Source of the DNA: Engelhardtia mirabilis
GTDB lineage: Bacteria > Planctomycetota > UBA1135 > GCA-002686595
DNA length: 64,000 nt
NCBI RefSeq assembly: GCF_007748095.1
Contig: NZ_CP036287.1
Coordinates: 3,410,001 to 3,474,000, forward strand
Direction: 5' to 3'
Below, piece by piece: positions 1-9,505 of this stretch. A program made the position numbers and the translations under genes. Every line of letters starts with the position of its first letter. Positions within the stretch are counted from its first letter, which is position 1. The notes beneath the pieces were generated by a model. It had not been told where the DNA came from. It did no database searches and worked only from the letters and a program-made list of their open reading frames with translations.

Positions 1-1
1 G

Positions 2-64
2 GTGGACAACGCCCGCCGCGTCGTCGGCGCGGCGCCTGAGCCCGGTCCGTCGCCAGGTTCCTGA
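2..64 (+). CDS. Possible 3' end of an upstream gene
   Basis: The first bases can be read as the last 20 codons of a plus-strand gene ending VDNARRVVGAAPEPGPSPGS and a TGA at 62-64. Two things favour this frame over the others: it is open from the window edge, and a strong terminator hairpin follows 35 bp later. Nothing of its function can be seen, and the other frames are not excluded. Confidence 0.25.
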   Translation: MDNARRVVGAAPEPGPSPGS

Positions 65-98
65 CCGCGAGTCGGGAACCGTGCGGCGGTGGATCAAG

Positions 99-140
99 GT
101 CGCCGCAAGGAGCAGGTTCTGCTCCCTGCGGCGACTTCTT
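99..140 (+). terminator. Rho-independent terminator hairpin
   Basis: A 17-bp stem with one mismatch (99-115 against 119-135) closes a GTT loop and is followed by the T-rich stretch TTCTT. It lies between a gene entering from the left edge and the end of the minus-strand Lrp gene at 181. It could therefore stop transcription arriving from both sides. Confidence 0.7.
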
Positions 141-180
141 CGTGCATCGGGTGCTTCGCGGAACCGATCCTGCCGCAGCT

Positions 181-645
181 TCAGCCGTCGAGCAGGTCGG
201 GGAAGGTCGGCCGGCGGTGGTGCTCGTAGACCAGCACCGTGCGCACGTCGGCGACCTCCGAGCGACCGCCAATCTGGCCCATGGCAATGTCGCGCAGGTG
301 ATCCGTGTCGCGGGCGGCCACGTGCAGGAACAGGTCGTCGTTGCCGGCCACGAGGAACACGTCGACGATCTCCGGCAGGCTCAGGAAGTAGTCGATCACC
401 GCGCGGCTGTTCTTCTCGCCGTGGTCGGCCAGGCGCACGGCGACCAGGGTGCGCAGGCCGACGCCGAGGGCCTTGGGGTCGACGTCCGCGTGGAAGCCCC
501 GCAGCACGCCGTCGTCGCGTAGACGCTGGACGCGGGCGTGGCAACTGGAGGGAGCCAGGTGGACCCGGGCGGCCAGCTCCTTGTTCGACAGGCGCGCGTC
601 CTGGGCGAGCTCCGCCACGATGCGGCGGTCGATTCGGTCGAGCAT
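181..645 (-). CDS. Lrp/AsnC-family transcriptional regulator
   Basis: This 154-residue protein has the standard length and layout of the Lrp/AsnC family. An N-terminal winged helix-turn-helix (about residues 1-55, starting MLDRIDRRIVAEL and containing NKELAARVHLAPSSCHARVQ) is followed by a RAM/AsnC ligand-binding domain ending in VLVYEHHRRP. Such proteins bind DNA as dimers or octamers and sense amino acids. The ATG at 643-645 was chosen because the family begins exactly there; the frame stays open far upstream but matches nothing. The gene is divergent from a ThrE-type exporter across 195 bp, a classical arrangement for a regulator that controls amino-acid export. The actual ligand is not visible. 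Confidence 0.88.
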   Translation of the reverse strand: MLDRIDRRIVAELAQDARLSNKELAARVHLAPSSCHARVQRLRDDGVLRGFHADVDPKALGVGLRTLVAVRLADHGEKNSRAVIDYFLSLPEIVDVFLVAGNDDLFLHVAARDTDHLRDIAMGQIGGRSEVADVRTVLVYEHHRRPTFPDLLDG

Positions 646-840
646 GGGAAGGCCAGGGGGTGAGGGGATGGCGGCGGGGTGACTCGATCGGCTCGGGGGG
701 GGGCTGGCAGGCTGACTTCCGTCGATCCTGCGCCGGTTGGCCCGGGCACTGGTCCAGGATTCCGCCAAGGGGGCCCGCCAGGGTCCAACTCCGAAGATCG
801 CTCGGGGAAATACTGCCTCATCCGGCGTTAGTTTCAATCC
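646..840. promoter_or_regulatory. Divergent intergenic region between lrp-type gene and exporter
   Basis: These 195 bp must hold the promoters of both divergent genes and, if the regulator acts locally, its binding sites. I see no convincing -35/-10 pair. The only AT-richer stretch, around 810-840, lies just before the GTG start of the exporter. A 9-G run sits near 694-702. Confidence 0.3.
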
Positions 841-2109
841 GTGCGAACCATCTCGACCGATCTGCGGGGACGCCCCGCTCCAACCGACCTTGGCTCTGCC
901 CCCCGAACACCCGAGGAGCTGATCGAGCTGGGGGACCTGCTCTTCGACCTGGCCGTCGGACTTCACCGCGCCGGGGCCTCGGCGACCCACCTGGAATCGG
1001 CCCTGGGTCGCTCGGCCAAGCGGCTCGGCCTGCGGGCCCAGATCCTGGGCACGCCAACCTCGCTCTTGGTCGACATGGACGATGGCCGCGGGGTGCGGCT
1101 GGCCCGGGTCGAGCCCGGGGAGCCGAACCTCGAGCGCCTGGCCGACATCGACAGCCTGCTCGAGGAGCTCGAGGAGGGGCAGGTCGGTCCGCGGCGCGCC
1201 TTGTACCGGCTGCGCTCGATCGTTGGTCGCCGGCCCAGCTTCGGTCCGGGGCTCGAGCTGGCGGCCGTGGGGGTCGCATCGGGTAGCGCCACTGTCTTCT
1301 TCGGTGGCGGGGCGGCCGACGTTGCCGTTGCCGGGGGGCTCGGCGTCGCGGTGGCCGTGATGGGGCGGTTGTCGACCCTCTCGGAGCACCGTCGTCCCCT
1401 GTTCGAGCCCGGCGCCGCCCTCCTCGCGGCGGCTGCGACCACGGCCCTGGCGCGCCTCGGCCTCCCGATCGCGCCGCTGATCGTGACACTCGCGGCGCTG
1501 ATCGTGCTGGTGCCTGGCTACTCGCTCACGATCGCCCTGGGCGAGATCGCCGCGCGTCACCTGGTGTCGGGCACCGCGCGCCTGGCGGGAGTGATGGGCA
1601 CCCTGCTCGGCATGGGCCTGGGGATCGGCCTCGGCCGGGCGCTCGGATCGCTGGTGCCGCTCGAAGTCGCCCACTCGCCGACGCCCCTCGGCGAATGGGC
1701 CCTCTGGTCGGCGGTAGTGATCGCGTCCCTGTGTTTCTCCGTGCTGTTCCACGCGCGCCTGCGCGACGTGCCGATCGTGATGTTGGCCACGGTCACGGCA
1801 TTCGTGGGCGCGCGTGCGGGCGCAGTCGTCCTCGGCCCCGAGCTGGGAGGCTTCGCGGGAGCACTCGTGCTCGGCCTGATGGGCAACCTGGTCGCACGCC
1901 GCACGCGGCGACCGGCGAGCACCGTCGTCCTCCCCGGCTTGATGGTGCTGGTGCCAGGAAGCATCGGATTCAGGGCCGTCGCCCTGTTCCTCGAGTCGGC
2001 CCCGCTGGACGGACTTGCGACCGCCTTCCAAACGGCGATCGTAGGTAGCTCCCTAGTCGCTGGCCTCCTGGCCGCGAACATGCTGCTTCCGCCGCGTCGC
2101 AGCTTGTGA
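841..2109 (+). CDS. ThrE-family threonine/serine exporter
   Basis: This 422-residue inner-membrane protein has the two-part build of the threonine/serine exporter family. A soluble N-terminal region (residues 1-140) contains the family signature LHRAGASATHLESAL and is followed by about ten hydrophobic segments (roughly 145-415). The family exports small neutral amino acids using the proton gradient. Both halves (DUF1212/ThrE and DUF3815/ThrE_2) are on one chain, as in Corynebacterium ThrE and unlike the split YjjP/YjjB pairs. The GTG at 841 starts the frame and no better start precedes the conserved region. The divergent Lrp-type gene is the likely regulator. The exact substrate is inferred from the family only. 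Confidence 0.85.
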   Translation: MRTISTDLRGRPAPTDLGSAPRTPEELIELGDLLFDLAVGLHRAGASATHLESALGRSAKRLGLRAQILGTPTSLLVDMDDGRGVRLARVEPGEPNLERLADIDSLLEELEEGQVGPRRALYRLRSIVGRRPSFGPGLELAAVGVASGSATVFFGGGAADVAVAGGLGVAVAVMGRLSTLSEHRRPLFEPGAALLAAAATTALARLGLPIAPLIVTLAALIVLVPGYSLTIALGEIAARHLVSGTARLAGVMGTLLGMGLGIGLGRALGSLVPLEVAHSPTPLGEWALWSAVVIASLCFSVLFHARLRDVPIVMLATVTAFVGARAGAVVLGPELGGFAGALVLGLMGNLVARRTRRPASTVVLPGLMVLVPGSIGFRAVALFLESAPLDGLATAFQTAIVGSSLVAGLLAANMLLPPRRSL

Positions 2110-2222
2110 GCATTCGCGTGGGTGGTGCTTTGGAGCTCCGCCACGTCGACATGCGATCCTGCGCCCCACTAGAGCATCAGGCGCCGTAGACCTGTGGTGC
2201 CCAACCAAACAGCTGCCACCTA

Positions 2223-2383
2223 GTGTCCTGGATCAGCAATTCGGCGTCACCTCCCGGGCTCCGATCGCCGCTGGCGTCGCCTGCGCCTCCTCCGAGTATC
2301 GCAGCGGATACGCGTCGTCGGCACGCCTAGCCAGCATCGATCGAACCTCCGGGAAGTGACGCCGAACTGCTGATCCAGGACAC
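2223..2383. repeat. Long-palindromic miniature element, copy 1 (MITE-like, TA-flanked)
   Basis: This 161-bp element begins GTGTCCTGGATCAG and ends with its reverse complement. The terminal inverted repeats run about 35 bp with two mismatches, and complementarity continues inward. The exact centre is the small hairpin GTATC-GCAGCG-GATAC (2296-2311), so the whole element can fold on itself. A TA dinucleotide flanks each side (2221-2222 and 2384-2385), as expected for insertion by an IS630/Tc1/mariner-type transposase. There is no coding capacity beyond chance frames. A near-identical copy in inverted orientation lies at 50032-50191 and a decayed one near 57349. Confidence 0.85.
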
Positions 2384-2482
2384 TAGTCGTGCGAAAAAGG
2401 CCCTTCGTCATGGGCCAGCTGCGCAGGTCCGGCTCCTGGCGGAGTTGCCCCCGAGCGGTGAGCTCAATATCCCCCGACAACG

Positions 2483-2520
2483 CGCGACGGCGCGCCCCCC
2501 GTGGGGGACGCGCCGTCGCG
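2483..2520 (-). terminator. Strong hairpin terminator downstream of ahcY
   Basis: An 18-bp GC-rich inverted repeat with one mismatch (2483-2500 against 2503-2520) lies 38 bp beyond the ahcY stop codon. No clear T run follows on the minus strand, so it may act as a non-canonical terminator or a 3' stabilising hairpin. Confidence 0.55.
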
Positions 2521-2557
2521 ATCCAGTCTCGGCGCCGCCTGGGACGCCAATCTCGGC

Positions 2558-4033
<1,476 letters not shown>

Positions 4034-4099
4034 GGTGGGTCGGGTTGAGGTTCGATTGCGGGCTTGCCGCGTCTTGCGTGGAATGAACAGTGCCTGGGC

Positions 4100-5086
4100 T
4101 CAGGCGGCCGGAGCCGTTCCGCGAGCCAGGTAGAGGGGCAGTTCGGCCGTCTGGCCTTCGGGACCGACGGGCCGGTAGCGATCGTCGACCGGGTCGAGGC
4201 TCACGCGTTCGAAGCCGGCGCGGCGCAGGCCGTCGAGCACGTCGGCGGGCTCTAGGCCCAGGTGCCGATCGCCGAGGGCGGGGCGCAGCCAGCCTTCGCG
4301 GTGGGGCATCAGCTCGACGATGGCGACATTGCCGCCGGGAGCGAGCACGCGCCGCATCTCGCGCAGGGGCCGAGCCAGGTCGGGCAGGTGGTGCAAGACC
4401 ATCGAGGCGACGACGCCGTCGACCTCGCCGTCGGCCAGGGGCAGCGAGTCGAACTCACCCTGCCGGAACTCGAAGCTCGCACCTTCGCTGCGCGACTCGA
4501 GCCGCTCGCGCGCCTGGCTCAACATGCCTTCGGAGCGGTCGACGCAGATCACCCGCTGCACCAGAGGACGCAGTGCGTCGGCCAGGTAGCCCGTCCCGCA
4601 GCCGAGGTCGGCGACGGTCAACCGCCGCGGCAAGAGGTGCGCCAGGGCCCGTTGGCGAGCCTGGCCGGTGGCGAAGTCGCCGGCGATGGTGTCCCAGCGC
4701 CCGGCGACTCGATCGAAGAACTCGTCCTCGCGGTCGCGACGCTCGGCCAGGATCAGGTCCAAGCGGGTCAGGTCCGCGCCGTGCTCGGGGACCGCGGCGA
4801 GCTCCTCGCTCAGGCTGACCCACAGGCGCGCGGCCAGGCCGTCGCCGGGGGAGAGGCGCAGGTAGTTGCTCGTTCCGGCGTGGCGCTCAGCCAAGAGACC
4901 CGCGTCGCGGAGCTGCCGCAGGTGATTCGAGACTCGACTCTGAGCCATGCCGAGGCAGCGGCTCAGCTCGCCGACCGACAGCTCCTCACGCTCGAGAAGC
5001 CCCAGGATCCGCAGGCGGGTGCCATCGGCCAGGAGCTTCAGAAGGCCCGTCAGGGCCCGTTGGGAGGGGTCGGATACGATCACCAC
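4100..5086 (-). CDS. ArsR-type regulator fused to SAM-dependent methyltransferase domain (SahR-like)
   Basis: The 328-residue protein joins an N-terminal ArsR winged helix (about 10-85, recognition helix near MAQSRVSNHLRQLRDAG) to a class I methyltransferase fold. The SAM motif I is VADLGCGTGYL (158-168), and a later segment FDSLPLADGEVDGVVASMVL also fits the fold. The gene precedes ahcY. ArsR-family SahR regulators sense S-adenosylhomocysteine and control methionine-cycle genes in Proteobacteria, and some carry a C-terminal SAM/SAH-binding domain. A similar role here, with the methyltransferase fold serving as the SAH sensor, is inferred from context. It could instead be a true methyltransferase. 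The start is the GTG at 5084-5086; the ATG a few bases upstream is out of frame. A palindrome lies just upstream at 5102-5119. Confidence 0.8.
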   Translation of the reverse strand: MVIVSDPSQRALTGLLKLLADGTRLRILGLLEREELSVGELSRCLGMAQSRVSNHLRQLRDAGLLAERHAGTSNYLRLSPGDGLAARLWVSLSEELAAVPEHGADLTRLDLILAERRDREDEFFDRVAGRWDTIAGDFATGQARQRALAHLLPRRLTVADLGCGTGYLADALRPLVQRVICVDRSEGMLSQARERLESRSEGASFEFRQGEFDSLPLADGEVDGVVASMVLHHLPDLARPLREMRRVLAPGGNVAIVELMPHREGWLRPALGDRHLGLEPADVLDGLRRAGFERVSLDPVDDRYRPVGPEGQTAELPLYLARGTAPAA

Positions 5087-5101
5087 GGCATGAAGTCATA
5101 A

Positions 5102-5119
5102 CATCATGAGGTCGTGATG
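5102..5119. promoter_or_regulatory. Candidate operator palindrome upstream of SahR-like gene
   Basis: CATCATGA-GG-TCGTGATG is an 8-2-8 inverted repeat with one mismatch, 16 bp upstream of the GTG start of the ArsR-methyltransferase gene. ArsR-family dimers bind palindromes of this size and often regulate themselves. This is a positional inference, and no second copy was found before ahcY itself. Confidence 0.4.
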
Positions 5120-5232
5120 CAAGGGCTCCACCGGAACTTATCGGCCGGATCGCCCCGGCGGCTTGCGTGCACTTCGTGCCTGCGCCCCGAGTTGCCTGCG
5201 AGATCCCATCGGCGGCCACTACCCTGACGGCC

Positions 5233-7053
5233 ATGGCATTGCGGATCGAGGGGCTGCGGGTGTCCTACGGTTCCCGGCGGGCTGTGGAGGACCTTTCTCT
5301 GGTGGTCCCGGACGGCTCGATCACCGGGTTCCTGGGGCACAACGGCGCGGGCAAGACCAGCGCCATGCGAGGGGTCCTGGGCCTGGTCCCCATCCGGGCC
5401 GGTCGAGTCTCCGTGGACGGTATCGACGCCGGCCGCCACCCGGCCCGAGCCCGCGCCCGTATCGGTGCCCTGATCGAGACCACCTCCTTCCAGCCCGGAT
5501 GGAGCGCCCACCGCAACCTCACGGAGTTGGCGCGCCTGGGCGGAGCGAGCCTGCCCGACGCCCGCCGCGACGCCAGCCACCGCCTGGAGCAGGTCGGCTT
5601 GACCCACGTGAGCGCCGAGCGGCCGTCGAGCTTCTCCCAAGGCATGCGCCAACGCCTGGGTTTGGCCCAGGCGCTGCTCGGCGGGCGCCGCACCCTGCTG
5701 TTGGACGAGCCGACCAACGGCCTCGACCCGGAGGGCATCGCCGAGCTCAGTGCCTTGCTGGTCCAATTGCGCGATGAGGAGGGGGCGGCGATCCTCCTCT
5801 CGAGTCACCTGCTCTCGGAGGTGGAGGACCTGTGCGATCGCATCGCCGTCCTGCGCGAGGGGCGCCTGGTCGCTTCGGGCACCACCGAGCAGCTCCTCGT
5901 TGGCGCGGGAGCGCCCCATCGCGTGCGCGTCAAAGAGCCGCTGCGGGCCACGACCCGTCTGACGGAGTTGGGGATCAGCTCCCAGGTGGACGGCGCGCGG
6001 GTGGACTTCGAGCTGGGCGGCGCCGAGCCCGCCGAGGTGCTCGAGAGCCTCGTCGCGGCCGGCGCAGGCGTGGAGCGCTTCGGGCCCCAACCGCGCAGCT
6101 TGGTCGGTCTCTACCGACGGGCGACCGAGGGCGAGTTCACTGCGGAGTCCCTTCCGCCCGCGCCCTCGCCCGACCCCCACGCCAGGTCGGCGCCCAGCGG
6201 GGTCTGGCGCCTGCTGCGCTTCGAGTTGTCGCGACTCGCCGGCAGCGCCTGGATCCTGGCCCTGCCCGCGGTCCTGGCCGGAATCTCGGTCGCTCGCCTG
6301 GCGGCACGCGCGCGGGAGGCTGCGGCCCAGGTGGAGGCCGAGGGCCTGTTCAGCGCCACCGAGCCCACGGCCTTCGCCGCCACCGCCGCCGGACTCGCCG
6401 TGGCCCTGCCCGCCGCCGCCCTGATCGCGAGTCTCGGCGCGAGCCTCCTGGTGGCCGGCGAGCTGGGTCGCGGGACCCTGCGGAACGTCGCCCTGCGGCC
6501 TCTCACGCGCCTGCAGTTGCTCGCGGGCAAGGCCAGCGTCGCGATCGGCCTGGGACTCGCGGCCTGGTTCTGCGCGGCGATGACCTCCCTCGTCGCCGCC
6601 GCGATCTGGTTCGACTTCGGCGACCTCGAGGAGGTCCTCGTGACGGGCGATCGCTTCCCCCTGATGACCGCGGCCGAGTTGTGGCCCGAGCTCAACGCCG
6701 CGCTGCTCGGCACCCTCGTGGCGATGCCGGCCGTGGCCGCCGTGGGGTTCCTGGTGGGCGTCCTGACCCGCCGCGGGGTCGTGGCCGTGGTACTGGCGCT
6801 GATCATCCACCAGCTCCTGGACGGCGCGCGCGCCATCGCTCGGACGGGAGATTGGGAATGGATGCTGCCGTCCACGTACCTGCCTTCGCCGCTCGGTGAT
6901 TCGTCACGGGTTCAAGCACTGGCCCTGCTGTCGGACGGCGCCACCAACGCGCCCTTCGAATACGTGGCCGGTGAGTGGTGGGTGCCCCTGGCCTGGACCG
7001 TCGCCTGCCTGGTGTTGGCAACGCCAGTTCTGCTCCGCCGCTCCATTCCCTGA
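5233..7053 (+). CDS. ABC transporter, ATPase fused to ABC-2 type permease
   Basis: One 606-residue chain holds both halves of an ABC-2 exporter. The ATPase has Walker A GHNGAGKT (35-42), signature SFSQGMRQR (133-141), and Walker B LLLDEPTNGLDP (155-166) followed by the switch SSHLLSEVEDLCDR. After a linker near residues 290-330, the C-terminal 270 residues hold about six hydrophobic segments of the ABC-2 permease type. Such single-chain half-transporters usually work as homodimers exporting drugs, lipids or polymers; the substrate is unknown. The ATG at 5233 (MALRIEGLRVSYG) fits ATPase starts better than the GTG at 5167. It heads a cluster with a PDZ lipoprotein and two FG-GAP proteins, which suggests cell-surface work. 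Confidence 0.85.
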   Translation: MALRIEGLRVSYGSRRAVEDLSLVVPDGSITGFLGHNGAGKTSAMRGVLGLVPIRAGRVSVDGIDAGRHPARARARIGALIETTSFQPGWSAHRNLTELARLGGASLPDARRDASHRLEQVGLTHVSAERPSSFSQGMRQRLGLAQALLGGRRTLLLDEPTNGLDPEGIAELSALLVQLRDEEGAAILLSSHLLSEVEDLCDRIAVLREGRLVASGTTEQLLVGAGAPHRVRVKEPLRATTRLTELGISSQVDGARVDFELGGAEPAEVLESLVAAGAGVERFGPQPRSLVGLYRRATEGEFTAESLPPAPSPDPHARSAPSGVWRLLRFELSRLAGSAWILALPAVLAGISVARLAARAREAAAQVEAEGLFSATEPTAFAATAAGLAVALPAAALIASLGASLLVAGELGRGTLRNVALRPLTRLQLLAGKASVAIGLGLAAWFCAAMTSLVAAAIWFDFGDLEEVLVTGDRFPLMTAAELWPELNAALLGTLVAMPAVAAVGFLVGVLTRRGVVAVVLALIIHQLLDGARAIARTGDWEWMLPSTYLPSPLGDSSRVQALALLSDGATNAPFEYVAGEWWVPLAWTVACLVLATPVLLRRSIP

Positions 7054-7064
7054 CCCTCGACTCC

Positions 7065-8036
7065 ATGCTCGCTCGAGTTCTGATCGCAATACTGCCCGCC
7101 GGTCTCGGTGCCTGCGCCGCGCCGCTCGCGCTCCAAGCGCCGCCCCTGGCGGAGTTCAGCGAACCCGTGGCCCTTCTGACCGAACCCGACGACGAGGCCC
7201 TGCGCCAGGAACTGCCCCTCGGCAGCTTCAGTGGCCTCGAGGTCGGCGACTCTCGCGACACGCTCGCGTCCTTGACCGAGGCACCCGTGGGTTTGACGGT
7301 GACCGCGGTCGTTGAGAACTCGCCGGCGGCGGCGGTCGGGCTGGAAGTGGGGGACTTGCTGCTGGAGGCCCGGGTGGGGGCGGAGCTCGTGGAGCTGTCT
7401 TGGCCGAGCCAGTGGCGCGCCCTGGAACTCGAGAATCCCGCCGGGACCTCGATCGAGCTGCTCTACGACCGCGCCGGCTCCGAGCGCGAGGTGACCCTGA
7501 CCTTGGTTCGACGGGTCGCACCTGCCGGCCGGGGCGAGACCGAGCGCTTCCGCGAGGATGACCACGTGGGCGTGGTCCTGCGTACCGCCACCGAAGTCGA
7601 GGCCCGGACCGCCGGTCTGGCCCCGGGCGCGGGTGCCGTGATCGTCGGACTGGCCGCATCGAGCCCCTGGCGCGACGCGGAACTGCGCTTCGCCGACCTG
7701 ATCACGGCCGTCGACGGGGTCGAAGTGGCCTCGCCCGAGGTCCTGCTCGACGCCATCCGCCGCGCGGACCGGCGCGCGCGACTCTCGCTCGAGGTCTGGC
7801 GAGAGGGACAGATGGTCACGACCGAGGCAGCGGTGTCGCGCAGGATCAGCGCCGTTACCGACATCTCGCTGCCGCTGATCTTCAGCTACGAACGCCGGGC
7901 ACGGGTGCGGAACTGGTCCGCGATCCTCGGGCTCCTGCACTGGGAATCGACCTCGAGCTCCTGGAGGCTGCGCCTTCTGTGGCTGTTCAACCTGTCGGGC
8001 GGCGAGACCGATCGCCTGCAGGAGGTGGACGGTTGA
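7065..8036 (+). CDS. Twin-PDZ-domain lipoprotein
   Basis: The 323-residue protein starts with a short lipoprotein signal (MLARVLIAILPAGLGAC, lipid cysteine at 17). It carries two PDZ-like modules: the first around residues 65-150 (LTVTAVVENSPAAAVGLEVGDLL), the second around 170-260 (AGAVIVGLAASSPWRDAELR ahead of FADLITAVDGVEV). No protease domain is present, so it looks like a membrane-anchored scaffold or substrate-recognition protein rather than a DegP-type protease. The ATG at 7065 lies 11 bp behind the transporter stop. Its stop overlaps the TTG start of the next gene in TTGA, which implies translational coupling. The function is unknown. Confidence 0.75.
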   Translation: MLARVLIAILPAGLGACAAPLALQAPPLAEFSEPVALLTEPDDEALRQELPLGSFSGLEVGDSRDTLASLTEAPVGLTVTAVVENSPAAAVGLEVGDLLLEARVGAELVELSWPSQWRALELENPAGTSIELLYDRAGSEREVTLTLVRRVAPAGRGETERFREDDHVGVVLRTATEVEARTAGLAPGAGAVIVGLAASSPWRDAELRFADLITAVDGVEVASPEVLLDAIRRADRRARLSLEVWREGQMVTTEAAVSRRISAVTDISLPLIFSYERRARVRNWSAILGLLHWESTSSSWRLRLLWLFNLSGGETDRLQEVDG

Positions 8037-9505
8037 GCGCCCTGCTCGTCTCGGCCCTCGCGCTCGCCGTCGCTCAAGGCAGCTCGCCCGTGTCGGTCCA
8101 GGCCCTCGCGGTCGCGACGGAAGAGAAGATCGTGGGGCTGTGTTCCGGCGATCTCGACTCGGACGGACGCGCCGACCTGGTGATCGCGGTGCGGACCGCG
8201 GACAAGTCGATCGAGCTGCGTGCACGCCTGCGCGCGGCAGGTGGTCAACTGGCCCCCGAGACCGCCTGGCGTCAGCGGCTGCCCGGCGATGTGACGGCTT
8301 TCGCGATCGGCGAGTTGACCGGCGATCCGGGCCGCGAGGTCCTGCTGCTGGGCGGCTCGGGTGCCTTCGTCCTGGCGCCCGGGGCCGAAGAGGCTGCGCG
8401 CTTCTCGCGCCTGTGCGGCGCTGACTTCCTGTGGCAGGTGCCGGTTCCAGGGGAACTGCTCGCCTGGCCCGATGCGATCCTCGACCTCGACGGTGACGGC
8501 GACGATGACCTCCTGATCCCCGAGCCCGCGGGCTACCTCGTTGCGCGTCAGGACCGCGGGGCAATCGACGACCCATGGAGCGACCAGCAGCGCATCGACC
8601 TGTCCGCTTCGGAGCTCGAGCGCGCTGCCCGCGAGTCGACCTTGGACATCGCCATTCGCATGCGTCCGGATGCGACCCAACGGGGCGCGCGAACCCTGGC
8701 CGAGGTCAGTGAGCGCACGTCGGTCCTTTGGCATGGCGCTTGGAACAACGACGGACGCCTCGACCTGGCGGCCCTGGCCGGCCAGCAGCTCTCGGTCTGG
8801 TTGGGCGGCGACGAGTTCGCCGAGCCCAAGGACCTGAAGTTGCCCCTGACCGTCGACATGGAGCGTCGCCTCGACGTGTCCTTCGCGGTCCACCTGGGCG
8901 ACGTCACCGGGGACGGCCTGGCCGATGCAGTGATCGCCGCACGCGATCAGAAGGCCTCCAAGGACCGCACCCAGGTGCTGGTCTACGGCAACTTGGCGGC
9001 GGGTTTCGAGCGACCGGACCAGGTGCTCGTGATCGACGGCCTGGTGGGCTCGACACGGTTGCTCGATGTGGACGGCGACGGCGCCCAGGACCTCGTGGTG
9101 ACCGCCATCCGGGAGGACTTCCTCGACACCCTGCGTAGCGGCGGAGGCGAGTCGGTCGAGGTCGAGCTCTACGTCTATGCCAGCCGCGAGGGGCGTTTCA
9201 CCCGGTCCCCGATCCTGCGCCACCGGCTGGTCTTCCCCGGCGATGTGCGGGATCCGTTCTTCGATCTGTGCGCCGACGCCACCGGCGATGGAGGTCGAGA
9301 TCTCCTGGTGCAGACTGCGGCGAATCGGCTAGAGCTCTTCTACGTCCGCATCCGCGGTGACGAGTGGAGCGTGGTGCCGCGCAGCCTGTGGCAACGGGGC
9401 TTGGCCAAGGACTCGTCGATCCGTCCGCTGGCCGGTACGGAAGCGGGGCGCAGCTACGCCGTCGTCGAGGAATCCCAGGTCCTGCTGCTGGTGGTGGGTC
9501 GGTGA
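8033..9505 (+). CDS. Secreted FG-GAP/VCBS repeat protein (first of two)
   Basis: The 490-residue protein begins at a TTG overlapping the preceding stop (TTGA), which yields the clean signal peptide MSALLVSALALAVAQG. The mature part carries repeated calcium-binding FG-GAP/VCBS motifs: DLDSDGRADLV, DLDGDGDDDLL, DVTGDGLADAV, DVDGDGAQDLV, DATGDGGRDLL. Such repeats build an integrin-type beta-propeller in extracytoplasmic proteins. No catalytic domain is seen. Its stop overlaps the GTG of the next, similar gene in GTGA, so the two are probably made in fixed ratio. The ligand and partner are unknown. Confidence 0.8.
   Translation: MSALLVSALALAVAQGSSPVSVQALAVATEEKIVGLCSGDLDSDGRADLVIAVRTADKSIELRARLRAAGGQLAPETAWRQRLPGDVTAFAIGELTGDPGREVLLLGGSGAFVLAPGAEEAARFSRLCGADFLWQVPVPGELLAWPDAILDLDGDGDDDLLIPEPAGYLVARQDRGAIDDPWSDQQRIDLSASELERAARESTLDIAIRMRPDATQRGARTLAEVSERTSVLWHGAWNNDGRLDLAALAGQQLSVWLGGDEFAEPKDLKLPLTVDMERRLDVSFAVHLGDVTGDGLADAVIAARDQKASKDRTQVLVYGNLAAGFERPDQVLVIDGLVGSTRLLDVDGDGAQDLVVTAIREDFLDTLRSGGGESVEVELYVYASREGRFTRSPILRHRLVFPGDVRDPFFDLCADATGDGGRDLLVQTAANRLELFYVRIRGDEWSVVPRSLWQRGLAKDSSIRPLAGTEAGRSYAVVEESQVLLLVVGR

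Noticed and set aside
181..2031. Long minus-strand frame of 616 codons through the exporter gene
   Set aside because: Only its last 154 codons are a real gene (Lrp/AsnC); the rest is a GC-driven shadow of the ThrE-type gene.
4034..4099. Possible SAH riboswitch before ahcY
   Set aside because: The 66-nt gap between the two genes is short and shows no matching conserved hairpin core.
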